Assembly: GCA_964503595.1 (NCBI GenBank) | Contig: CAZDAM010000083.1 | Coordinates: 1-15,563 of the forward strand | Direction: 5' to 3' | DNA from: CAZDAM01 sp964503595 | GTDB lineage: Bacteria; Muiribacteriota; UBA6191 | DNA length: 15,563 nucleotides | Part shown: piece by piece, positions 7,396 through 14,727 of the stretch | How the letters are laid out: the number at the start of each line of letters is the position of its first letter | Numbering within the stretch: the first letter of the stretch is position 1 | Translations under genes and position numbers: made by a program | Notes under the pieces: generated by a model | The model's input: the letters and a program-made list of their open reading frames with translations, nothing else | Told to the model about the DNA's origin: nothing | The model's database searches: none

Positions 7396-8622
7396 ATGTC
7401 GAAAGGTTGCGAAGAATGTCCTCCGGAGGGTGCTCCCGGCTGGATGGTGACCTATGGGGATCTGATGACTCTCCTGCTCTGCTTTTTCGTTCTTCTGTTC
7501 TCTTTTTCCAGTCTGGACAAGAAGAAATTCGAAACCCTCAAAGACAGTATGACCGGAGCCTTCGGGGTGTTATCCGGCGCTTCCACTTCCATGGGTTCCG
7601 GCGTTTCCCGCATGGCCCCGAAGCTTGTCGACAAATCTTTTGATCAGTCTGTTGCTGAGGAAATCGAAAAGATCCGCCAGGAACAGGTTCCCCGGGAACG
7701 TATCAGGCTTCTGGGCAAACTCAGACTGCAGGCAGAAAAAGCCATGCGTCTGGTCTCTGAGGAAAAAAAGGAAATCGAAAAAGTCGTGCATCAGCTGGAA
7801 GATCCCAGCTCGATGGAAGATCGCCGTCTTGACAATATGAGTTTTGCTCAGCAACAGGACCAGCAGGAGGAATCTCCCCGGAACCGCTCTGAGGATGAGA
7901 TATATTTTGCGGCATCGAAAAGCCAAAGGGAAGAAAGCGAGACCGCCCGACAGACCCTCGATCCATATCAGGCTCCTGGAGAGCGCTTTGAAAGTGAAAG
8001 GGCTGATGCAACCAATGCGGATACTTCCGCTGGTCGTGATCAGGTGTTGATGGAGAATACGGGTCGCCAGCGGCAGAAGGATCGCTTATCAGGAAAGAAC
8101 CAGCCGGAAGAAGGTTTGCAGGACCGCCTGATGCGTCGCTCCGAGGATCGGCCTTATGACTACCGTAAGCCGGTGGACAAGGTGAAGACCCTCATGGAGC
8201 ACCGGACCTTGTCCGGTCTGGTGAAAATGGCTCCCCACGATGCATCACATGCCATCTTTCATTTTGAATCCAATATGCTTTTTGAACCGGGCAGCGTGGA
8301 ACTCAAAGAGCTGGCCAAGGAAGTCGTGTTCCGGATGTTTTTACAGAAATACCGGGAGACCGAGGATACGGTTTTTCAGATCGAGGCCCACACGGATCTT
8401 GATTTTACACCTTCGGCTCGCTATCCGACTCCCTGGCATCTGGCAGCTGCCCGAGCTGCAAGTGTTCTGAATTTTCTTCTGGAAGAAGATCAGAACTTTG
8501 ATCCCAAGCGCTTTGCCATCGTATCTTTTGGGGCCTGGCAGCCCAAGTATCGCTATCTGCCGAACCAGCGGAAGCTTCCTCTGAATGATCGCCTGGAAGT
8601 TCGTATGATTCGTCAGCCTTAG
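7396..8622 (+). CDS. motB: MotB/PomB stator protein with long linker and canonical OmpA domain (MotB2)
   Basis: This 408-aa protein is a paralogue of MotB1. CEEC is at 5-8, then the same PEGAPGWMVTYGDLMT with Asp22, one helix (about 23-38), and a plug-like segment SLDKKKFETLKDSMTGAFGV resembling PomB. A long polar linker rich in Glu, Arg and Gln spans about 80-280. The C-terminal OmpA-like domain is canonical: ESNMLFEPGSVEL, AHTD (Asp334), WHLAAARA (Arg353), VSFG, and LNDRLEVRM. Asp and Arg are the residues that contact diaminopimelate in peptidoglycan in this family. A GGGGGGTGAG site precedes the start. This copy looks fully able to anchor to the cell wall. Confidence 0.95.
   Translation: MSKGCEECPPEGAPGWMVTYGDLMTLLLCFFVLLFSFSSLDKKKFETLKDSMTGAFGVLSGASTSMGSGVSRMAPKLVDKSFDQSVAEEIEKIRQEQVPRERIRLLGKLRLQAEKAMRLVSEEKKEIEKVVHQLEDPSSMEDRRLDNMSFAQQQDQQEESPRNRSEDEIYFAASKSQREESETARQTLDPYQAPGERFESERADATNADTSAGRDQVLMENTGRQRQKDRLSGKNQPEEGLQDRLMRRSEDRPYDYRKPVDKVKTLMEHRTLSGLVKMAPHDASHAIFHFESNMLFEPGSVELKELAKEVVFRMFLQKYRETEDTVFQIEAHTDLDFTPSARYPTPWHLAAARAASVLNFLLEEDQNFDPKRFAIVSFGAWQPKYRYLPNQRKLPLNDRLEVRMIRQP
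7462..7511 (+). repeat. 50-bp exact repeat, copy 2 (motB2)
   Basis: Identical to 6150-6199; see that entry. It covers the region coding for LMTLLLCFFVLLFSFSS. Confidence 0.95.
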
Positions 8623-8640
8623 AAGAGTCTGGAGCAGAAC

Positions 8641-9225
8641 ATGGAAGAAAACGAAGAAGTACAGGCGGAAAGTCCCTCCCGTCCCAGGATTGACTGGAAG
8701 GCCCTGGTGTCGGCATTCATGGCCTTGGAGTGGAAGGACCCCCGTAAAATCGGCACTGTCGTTGTTTTGGTGATTCTTGTACTTTCCCCGTTCTTTCTTT
8801 TCGGAGGAGGAAGCAAGTCTCCACCTGCTCAGGGACATGGAGACATGGTGGCAAATGCTCCGATCTCGGCACCTGCAATTGTCTATGTGCCTTTGTCCTC
8901 ATCAGGCAAATCCAATGAATTCATGGCCACCATCAATGAAACTGACAAAATTCTGACTTTTTCTGCCGTTCTTGGTCTGGAAAAAGCGGAGCTTCAGATT
9001 GATGTGGAGCAGTCCATGGCTCCTCTGCTTTCGGAAATCCTCAGGTTTTTATCGGACAAATCCAAGACCGATATCCTTGAAATGATTCGGGATGAAGAAG
9101 GGCGGGAGCGCTCCAAGCTTCTGCAGAGAATGAACAATGTCCTGTCTTCAAGAGGGGTGGATTTGAACATCAAAGGAATGGTGGTCTCGATAAGCTTTAC
9201 CCGTTACTTCTTTCCTCCGCTCTAA
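8641..9225 (+). CDS. fliL: FliL-like flagellar basal-body/stator-associated protein (copy 1)
   Basis: This 194-aa protein has a cytoplasmic N-terminal tail of about 36 residues, one membrane helix (about 37-55) and a periplasmic domain with FliL features: FSAVLGLEKAELQIDVE, then MAPLLSEILRFLSDKSKTDI, a helix, and VSISFTRYFFP at the end. FliL forms a ring around the stator plug and linker in studied systems and aids stator activation. The tail is longer than in typical FliL (usually about 160-180 aa in total). The start is ATG with GGAG at 8631-8634; it follows motB2 by 18 bases. The converging mogA ends 35 bases downstream. Confidence 0.9.
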   Translation: MEENEEVQAESPSRPRIDWKALVSAFMALEWKDPRKIGTVVVLVILVLSPFFLFGGGSKSPPAQGHGDMVANAPISAPAIVYVPLSSSGKSNEFMATINETDKILTFSAVLGLEKAELQIDVEQSMAPLLSEILRFLSDKSKTDILEMIRDEEGRERSKLLQRMNNVLSSRGVDLNIKGMVVSISFTRYFFPPL

Positions 9226-9260
9226 GGAAAAGTAAAGTCTTATGAGGGACTGTCGTTCTG

Positions 9261-9800
9261 TCAGGCCTGCTTGCTTTTGGGGCGAAAGACTTTCATCTGC
9301 TCTTCATGAGTGGTGATGAAAGGGCCTTCCAGAAGATCGATGCAATATGGAACGGCCGGGAATACGACCTCCAGACATTCCCGAATGGATTTGGGTTTGC
9401 CAGGCAGGTTGATGATCAGGCTTTTTCCCCGGATTCCGGCGGTCTGACGGGACAGGATGGCAGTGGGGACGTATTTGAGAGAGTTCATGCGCATGAGTTC
9501 CCCAAAACCGGGCATCATTTTCTCGCAGACCGCCTCGGTCACATCCGGAGTGATATCCCTTGCGGCAGGTCCGGTACCGCCGGTAGTGACAATCAGACAG
9601 CATTCTTTCTGATCGCTAAAGTCGGTCAGGGCCTTGTGAATGGCTTCCCATTCATCGGGAACCAGGGCTTTTAAGACGGTATATTCGCAACTGAGCCACT
9701 CCTGCATGAGGGTTTCAATGGCTGGCCCGCTTTCATCCTGATAAATCCCGGAACTGGCCCGATCGGAAACAGTGACAACGCCGATTCGAATTGCGCTCAT
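9261..9800 (-). CDS. mogA: MogA/MoaB-type molybdopterin adenylyltransferase
   Basis: This 179-aa protein activates molybdopterin by adenylylation so that metal can be inserted, the late step of molybdenum cofactor synthesis. Seen: RIGVVTVSDRAS at the N-terminus, VPDE with Asp49, TTGGTG (72-77), RD (81-82, Asp82) and TPD (84-86), then SRQTAGIRG and NLPGKP, all MogA/MoaB hallmarks. Asp49 and Asp82 fall at the same numbers as the catalytic Asp residues reported for E. coli MogA. The open frame extends upstream, but ATG at 9800 is preceded by AGGAGG (9807-9812) six bases away. It is the only minus-strand gene in the window and splits two fliL copies. MoaB versus MogA cannot be settled without alignment. 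Confidence 0.93.
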   Translation of the reverse strand: MSAIRIGVVTVSDRASSGIYQDESGPAIETLMQEWLSCEYTVLKALVPDEWEAIHKALTDFSDQKECCLIVTTGGTGPAARDITPDVTEAVCEKMMPGFGELMRMNSLKYVPTAILSRQTAGIRGKSLIINLPGKPKSIRECLEVVFPAVPYCIDLLEGPFITTHEEQMKVFRPKSKQA

Positions 9801-9947
9801 ATTTCTCCTCCTGAAATCCGGCGGTATTCTAACGCATACAAACAGAAATGGCAGGGTCGAATTTCTGTATGGAATGTATAGAACAGGCGGGGTTTGACCG
9901 ATGTTCATCAGGAACCCTGCGGGTTTTGGCTCAAAGAGGAGTACATT
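9801..9947. promoter_or_regulatory. Divergent intergenic region between mogA and fliL2, candidate promoters
   Basis: mogA interrupts the + strand transcript, so fliL2-fliM-fliN-fliO probably need a promoter here. A TATA at 9877-9880 followed 16 bases later by CCGAT-containing sequence (9897-9904) loosely resembles a flagellar sigma-28 site (TAAA...GCCGATAA). A weak sigma-70 -10 TATAGA (9877-9882) overlaps it, without a good -35. For mogA the minus strand offers a TAGAAT at 9826-9831. The fliL2 ribosome site GAGGAG (9936-9941) ends this region. All promoter calls are tentative. Confidence 0.3.
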
Positions 9948-10499
9948 GTGGCGGAAGAAAATCAGGCGGAAACCGAATCAGGCGGCAACAGGACATCCTA
10001 TTTTGTGATGTTCTCCCTGTTTCTGGTCATTTTCATTCTGGTCTGCGTCATTATCTCCATGTGGACCAGTGTGCAGACGACTCAGGCTGTCGTGAACCGT
10101 CCTGACCAGGATCAGGATATGGTGTTTGAGGAAGAGCAGAAAACTGTTGGCTTCATTCCGTTTCAGGGAGAAAAGGGTGGCAGCGGGATCATGGCCTATA
10201 TCCGCACCGGAGCTGAGCAGACAACCCTGACTCTGAAAATTGATCTTTCGCTTGGAATTTCCAAGGCCGAACTGGCCCCTTACGTGGAAACCAATATTGC
10301 TCCCTTGCAGGATCGGGTGCTGGCTTATTTTTCCGATAAGACCAAAGAAGACATCATTTACCTGTTTCAGCGTAAAATATTAGGGGAAGAGATCAAGGAA
10401 ATACTGAATGCCATTCTGGATAGAGAGCTGCATGTGCCGGATAAGGAAGGCCGGGTCACCAGCGTTCATGTCACCAATCTGACCTTCCAGAGTCTGTAG
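9948..10499 (+). CDS. fliL: FliL-like flagellar protein (copy 2)
   Basis: This 183-aa protein has a short polar N-terminus, a membrane helix (about 18-39) and a periplasmic FliL domain: LTLKIDLSLGISKAELAPYV, then NIAPLQDRVLAYFSDKTKEDI, a LGEEIKEILNAIL helix and VTSVHVTNLTFQSL at the end. GTG at 9948 is preferred over the farther upstream open frame because GAGGAG lies six bases before it and the resulting N-terminus fits FliL. It differs strongly from copy 1 in the tail and in much of the periplasmic domain. It is followed by fliM after 12 bases. It probably associates with the stator as copy 1 does, possibly with a different MotB. Confidence 0.9.
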   Translation: MAEENQAETESGGNRTSYFVMFSLFLVIFILVCVIISMWTSVQTTQAVVNRPDQDQDMVFEEEQKTVGFIPFQGEKGGSGIMAYIRTGAEQTTLTLKIDLSLGISKAELAPYVETNIAPLQDRVLAYFSDKTKEDIIYLFQRKILGEEIKEILNAILDRELHVPDKEGRVTSVHVTNLTFQSL

Positions 10500-10511
10500 G
10501 AGAGGAGAGCC

Positions 10512-11519
10512 ATGTCGGATGAACTGATGTCACAGAATGCCATCGATGATCTGCTGACTTCTCTGAACGATGGGTCAGGGGACCTGGATGGCATGGGAGA
10601 GGCCGGTATTCAGAGGGTGGGTCAATATAAGATCAAGCCCTATGATTTCAAGCGCCAGACCAAGTTTGCCAAGGATCAGCTAAGAACCCTTCAGCATATC
10701 CACGAAAATTTTCAGCGCAGCATTACCACGTTCTTTTCCACCCAGCTTCGTTATCTGGTCAATATGAGGATTGCATCTCAGGACCAGATCACCTACGAGG
10801 AATACATCCGCTCGGTGGATAATCCTTCCCTGCTTTGTGTTTATAACCTGGGCACTCTTGAAGGCAAGGGGATTTTCGAGATGAATCTGGAACTGGCCTT
10901 TGCCATTTTAGATCGTCTATTGGGTGGAATCGGTGATTCCAAGCAGGAAAAACGCAAGCTCACGGAAATCGAAGAGGCAGTGATCGCCAAGGTCATGCAG
11001 AGGGTTCTTCAGGAACTCAATGAGGCCTGGTCTTCCGTGGTTCCTCTGGAGCCCCAGTTTTCCCAGTTTGAGTCCAATCCGAGCTTTACCCAGATTGTTC
11101 CTCCAGCCGACATGGTGCTTCTGATTACCTTTGAAATGAGTATCAACAATGTCGAGGGGATTATGAACCTGTGTCTGCCCTATTTCTCTCTGGAGCCGAT
11201 TGCTTCCAAGCTGAACGCTACCCAGTGGTATGCGGTTCAGAGAAGTGGGCAAATGGAAGAATCCATGGAGATCATTGATAAGGGTCTTCGGGGGATGGAA
11301 ACCGTCATGCGTGTTGAACTTGGCAGCTCGGAAGTGACCCTTCAGGAGCTCATGGACATGAAGGTCGGGGATGTGGTGAGGATTCATTCCAAGCCCAATG
11401 ATGAAGTCAATCTGATTGTAGGGGATGAAATCAAATTCAAAGGCCTGCCCGGAACTTCCGGCAAGCGCATGGCCGTCACCGTCACCCGGGTGATGGACAA
11501 AGGAGACTCAAATGAGTGA
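10512..11519 (+). CDS. fliM: Flagellar motor switch protein FliM
   Basis: This 335-aa protein of normal FliM length is the C-ring component that binds CheY-P and sets rotation direction. The N-terminal CheY-binding motif is MSQNAIDDLL (6-15), a degenerate form of LSQxEIDALL in which Glu is Ala. Then come YDFKRQTKF (44-52), LRTLQHIHENF, YEEYIRSVDNPSLL, the LLGGIG (136-141) FliG-contact motif, and the C-terminal SpoA domain (about 255-330) that pairs with FliN. The start is ATG with AGGAG (10503-10507). Its last 8 bases overlap fliN, consistent with co-translation. Confidence 0.97.
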   Translation: MSDELMSQNAIDDLLTSLNDGSGDLDGMGEAGIQRVGQYKIKPYDFKRQTKFAKDQLRTLQHIHENFQRSITTFFSTQLRYLVNMRIASQDQITYEEYIRSVDNPSLLCVYNLGTLEGKGIFEMNLELAFAILDRLLGGIGDSKQEKRKLTEIEEAVIAKVMQRVLQELNEAWSSVVPLEPQFSQFESNPSFTQIVPPADMVLLITFEMSINNVEGIMNLCLPYFSLEPIASKLNATQWYAVQRSGQMEESMEIIDKGLRGMETVMRVELGSSEVTLQELMDMKVGDVVRIHSKPNDEVNLIVGDEIKFKGLPGTSGKRMAVTVTRVMDKGDSNE

Positions 11520-12786
11520 TAAGAATACGCTTTCCCAGGATGAAATCGATGCCCTGCTCCAGGGAGATCTGGGCCTGGATGACGATGAGGGTGCAGATGC
11601 AATGGGCCAGGAGGCCGAGGCTCAGGGACCGTTTACGGCTGAACAGGCCCGGATGCTCATGGAGACCGGAGACGAAGGCTTTGCCAACAGCATGACTGAG
11701 GTCAAAGGCTACGTCAATGAAGATGTTTCCCTGCAGAATGGTCGCTTAAGGGTTCTGAAAGCGACCGAGCTGGCCCAGGAAATGGGAGCTACGGAACAGA
11801 TTTTCATTGGCATCAATTTCAGCGATGGCAAGGCCGGGTACCTGATTTCCTCCGTACATGGGGCCATGATTGCTTCCATCATGCTTCAGGGGGAGTATCA
11901 CGAGGATCCGAGCTTTCAGTTCGGAGATTTGCAGCTTGGAGCCATTGGAGAGTGTTTCAACTCGGTTACAGGAAAAGTGGTTCCCAATCTGAAGAAGAAA
12001 CTGGGCAGGGATTTTGTGCTTTCAACTCCACCCTCTCCGGTGATTATCAAGGGTCAGGATCTTCCTCCTGAAGCCGACCTTCTCAAGCTTGGAGATGTCG
12101 TTGAACTTCTCTATGATCTGTCTATTGGTGATGAGCCGGCCAGTAAGATGCGTTTTGTCCTGTCCATGGAACTGGCCAAATCCATTGTGAAGGCTCTGGA
12201 TCCGAATGCCAGCTTTGAAACGGAAACGGCAGTTCCCCAGGCGAGTGCTGTTTCTCAGGCCAGTATGGCTCAGGAGAGCCACTCCCAGTCAGTTCCTTCC
12301 CAGCAGGATCAGATTGCGGCTCAGGCCATGCCCCAGCAGAATCTGTCCGTGCCCCAGGCGGGTGGCATGGATATGGCAGCCATGCAGCAGATGATGCAGC
12401 AGATGATGCAGATGCAGGGAGGCCCGGCTTCGGGGCAGCAGGGGGGAGGAAATGTGAACCAGCAGGTCCCGATTTCTCCCTGGAATTTTGCGCCGATTGC
12501 TCCTCTGGCTCATGGTGGGGCAGGTCTTGGCAATATGGAGCTTTTAAGGGATGTTTCCCTTCAGGTCACTGTGGAACTGGGCCGGACCCGCATGCCGATC
12601 GGCCAGATTCTCGAACTGGTCAATGGTTCGATTGTAGAATTGAACAAGCAGGCAGGCGAGGCGGTTGAGCTATATGTCCAGGGAAAACTGGTTGCCCGTG
12701 GTGAGGTCGTCATCATCGATGAGAACTTCGGAATCAGGATTACTTCGATTGTAAATCCCGCGGACCGCCTGAATGTATTAAAATAG
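11512..12786 (+). CDS. fliY: FliY-like flagellar switch protein: CheC/CheX-like domain fused to FliN
   Basis: This 424-aa protein is far longer than classical FliN (about 80-140). In order: CheY-binding motif LSQDEIDALL (7-16); a CheC/CheX-like domain (about 60-230) with E147-x2-N150-x22-P173, the phosphatase-type signature (the usual Asp/Ser four residues before Glu is Gly); a Gln/Met/Pro-rich linker (about 235-335) with MQQMMQQMMQMQ; and a SpoA FliN domain (about 344-424) with VTVELGRTRMPIGQIL and GFGIRIT-like end. In Bacillus and Thermotoga, FliY of this kind dephosphorylates CheY-P at the switch. The start overlaps fliM by 8 bases, with AGGAG at 11501-11505. One CheC-like motif was found; I saw no second. 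Confidence 0.93.
   Translation: MSDKNTLSQDEIDALLQGDLGLDDDEGADAMGQEAEAQGPFTAEQARMLMETGDEGFANSMTEVKGYVNEDVSLQNGRLRVLKATELAQEMGATEQIFIGINFSDGKAGYLISSVHGAMIASIMLQGEYHEDPSFQFGDLQLGAIGECFNSVTGKVVPNLKKKLGRDFVLSTPPSPVIIKGQDLPPEADLLKLGDVVELLYDLSIGDEPASKMRFVLSMELAKSIVKALDPNASFETETAVPQASAVSQASMAQESHSQSVPSQQDQIAAQAMPQQNLSVPQAGGMDMAAMQQMMQQMMQMQGGPASGQQGGGNVNQQVPISPWNFAPIAPLAHGGAGLGNMELLRDVSLQVTVELGRTRMPIGQILELVNGSIVELNKQAGEAVELYVQGKLVARGEVVIIDENFGIRITSIVNPADRLNVLK
12382..12417 (+). repeat. 12-bp tandem repeat coding Met/Gln-rich linker
   Basis: Two exact copies of a 12-base unit encoding MQQM (12382-12393, 12394-12405), then a partial copy, within the FliY linker. Being a multiple of three, changes in copy number would keep the frame. 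Confidence 0.8.
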
Positions 12787-12791
12787 GGCTC

Positions 12792-13118
12792 ATGCCCGAA
12801 CTTGGTTTTACCCTGATTCTGAAGTCCCTGGGGGCGGTGGCCTTTACTGCAGCTCTCTTCTGGGGCTTCAGCTATTTTCTCAGGAAGTTTTCTGTCCACT
12901 CCCATTTTCTGCCTGGTCACGGAAAGCTGTTTCGGGTGGTTTATCGACAGCCTCTGGAAGGAAATGTCTCTTTCTGGCTGATTGAATCCCTGGGAAAGTT
13001 CTATCTGATGTCCGGAACCGCCGAAAATCTGAAAGTTGTGGACATCTTAACAGCCGATCAGATCCCTCAGGAACTTCTTCCCCGAACAGAAAGCCAGAAT
13101 CCGGATGCTCTCCCTTGA
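12792..13118 (+). CDS. fliO: FliO-like flagellar export-gate assembly protein
   Basis: This 108-aa protein has one N-terminal membrane helix (about 9-30) followed by a short basic, beta-rich cytoplasmic domain, HGKLFRVVYRQPLEGNVSFWLIE, that fits FliO, which helps FliP ring assembly. FliO is poorly conserved, so the call leans on position directly after fliM-fliN and on the helix-plus-beta layout. The start ATG lies 5 bases after the fliN stop; the ribosome site is weak. Its 3' end overlaps the membrane glycosyltransferase-like gene by 14 bases. No fliP, fliQ or fliR follows in the window. Confidence 0.75.
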   Translation: MPELGFTLILKSLGAVAFTAALFWGFSYFLRKFSVHSHFLPGHGKLFRVVYRQPLEGNVSFWLIESLGKFYLMSGTAENLKVVDILTADQIPQELLPRTESQNPDALP

Positions 13119-14727
13119 TCCTTTCTGCTCACTGTCAGAGGCTGGAAAAAGAGCCTACGAGGGTCAGTGGGCTTCCTGGCTGTCCCGGGAATTCACACCT
13201 GAGTTCCTGATTTTCTGGGTTCTGTTTGCCTATCTTTATGCGCGGCTTACCAGCCACGAATCCAAGAAACAGGGGATATTCGATTCTCCCAAATGGAAGT
13301 TTGCTCTATTGATTCCAGTGATTGCAACAGGGGCGGTAATTTCCTTCGGGACAAAGGGGAAGCCGCATTTTGAGGATGAGTTTGCTTATCTTTATCAGGC
13401 AGAGGCTTTAGTCAAAAGTGTTTATCCTGGGATTAAAATCGAACCTCAGTTTCAGGCTACAGCCCAGCTCCCCAACCTGTTTTATAATAACGAAGGTATC
13501 TTAGTGGGTGTTTACTCAATAGGATATCCTTTATTCCTTGCTCCTTTTGTTGCATTCGATCAGGCTTGGTTGGGAACATTTTTCCTGCAGGCTTTAAGCT
13601 TGGCTCTTTTGGGCGTTTTTCTAGGGAAGTGTGGCAGACAATCAGGGGTGCTTTATCTGTGTGTGGGGACTTCCCCCTGGCTTTGTTTGTTTCCATCCTG
13701 GTATTTCTCTCAGAGCTTGGTGATGGTTCTCCTGTTACTGATTTGTATTCGTAGATCAAAGAAATTCAAAAGTCTCGGGGTTGATTTTTGGTTGTGTGGA
13801 TTGATTTTTCTTGTCAGACCTCCCGATGGAATTATTGTTTTTTCAAGTTTGATGATTTGGAATCTGCTATTGAGGAAGGGTGTCGGATTATTTCCAATTT
13901 GGTTTTTTTGGTCCTGGCCACTACATTTTTACAATCAAAAATTGATTACAGGAAGTTGGTTTGAGTCAACTTATACTGTCTTCTCGGATTACCATAAATT
14001 AGGTTTCGGTAGTGAGATAGGGATTCATGAGCCTTGGGGGTTTTCCTTGGTTCAGGCGGTCAAGAACTTTTTCCTGGTCTTACTATCGCTGAACGATGTG
14101 CTTTTGGGTTGGCCTCAGCTTTCTCTGGTCCTGGTCCTAATGGGAGGCTATGCACTTTGGCTCAGACGTGCCTCGTGGGGCGAGGAAATTTATCTCTATT
14201 TGACAATTGTCTTTTTTTGGTTCGGTCTGTATTTTTGCTATTTTTATCCGGGGATTGCCTTTGGTCCACGCTTTCACTTTCCTTTAATACCACTGTTTTT
14301 TTGGCTCATGGGAGAGGGTATTCTATTGTTTTGGCGAGTGAAAAATGTTTGTCTCGTATTTGTTCCGGTTTCTTGCTTTTTTATCTTCTCTTTCTCGGGA
14401 TTATTTTTCAATTCGGCGGGAGTCATAACGGATCCTATGTCCGAGCTGGAGAGTTCGGGGGTAGATGTCGAAGGTTATGCATTGATTGTGATACCAGAAT
14501 TTGAGGGTAGGAAAGCCGAAGAAATGGCTTTAATTTCTACCTATAGGTCGTTATTCTGTGGCTTTTATTCCTATAACAATGTTTTTGATGGGCGGTTTAA
14601 GTTTGTTCGCCTGGAAGATTTTAAGGCCTATGAGGATTGGTATCGGAAAAAGTTTGGAGAACGCATTTTGACTTTGTCTCTGTCTTCAGAAAAAGTCTGG
14701 TCAGATATGTTTGGAGTAGAGAAGTGA
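13105..14727 (+). CDS. Multi-pass membrane protein resembling a GT39/ArnT-type glycosyltransferase (copy 1)
   Basis: This 540-aa protein has many hydrophobic helices, with an EDE motif (90-92, in HFEDEFAYLYQAEAL) in the first large loop, the place where GT39/ArnT-family enzymes carry their catalytic acidic residues. YSIGYPL (137-143) and RPPDG later in the chain are further common landmarks. Such enzymes move a sugar from a polyprenyl-phosphate donor to a protein or lipid. It is paralogous to the gene at 14813; their first residues align as MLSLDPFC and MIAFEPFC, which supports the ATG at 13105 overlapping fliO. The middle and 3' part are AT-rich (18/60 GC at 13921-13980, 21/60 at 14341-14400, against 31/60 at 12001-12060). 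No acceptor or sugar can be told. Confidence 0.75.
   Translation: MLSLDPFCSLSEAGKRAYEGQWASWLSREFTPEFLIFWVLFAYLYARLTSHESKKQGIFDSPKWKFALLIPVIATGAVISFGTKGKPHFEDEFAYLYQAEALVKSVYPGIKIEPQFQATAQLPNLFYNNEGILVGVYSIGYPLFLAPFVAFDQAWLGTFFLQALSLALLGVFLGKCGRQSGVLYLCVGTSPWLCLFPSWYFSQSLVMVLLLLICIRRSKKFKSLGVDFWLCGLIFLVRPPDGIIVFSSLMIWNLLLRKGVGLFPIWFFWSWPLHFYNQKLITGSWFESTYTVFSDYHKLGFGSEIGIHEPWGFSLVQAVKNFFLVLLSLNDVLLGWPQLSLVLVLMGGYALWLRRASWGEEIYLYLTIVFFWFGLYFCYFYPGIAFGPRFHFPLIPLFFWLMGEGILLFWRVKNVCLVFVPVSCFFIFSFSGLFFNSAGVITDPMSELESSGVDVEGYALIVIPEFEGRKAEEMALISTYRSLFCGFYSYNNVFDGRFKFVRLEDFKAYEDWYRKKFGERILTLSLSSEKVWSDMFGVEK

Noticed and set aside
9226..9260. Possible terminator between converging fliL1 and mogA
   Set aside because: Only a 4-base AGTC/GACT pairing without a GC-rich stem or T run.
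9306..9674. 122-aa open frame on the plus strand
   Set aside because: Antisense to mogA, whose motifs are complete.
9849..9870. TGGCAG motif as a sigma-54 promoter
   Set aside because: The downstream -12 GC element is missing at the required 10-base spacing.
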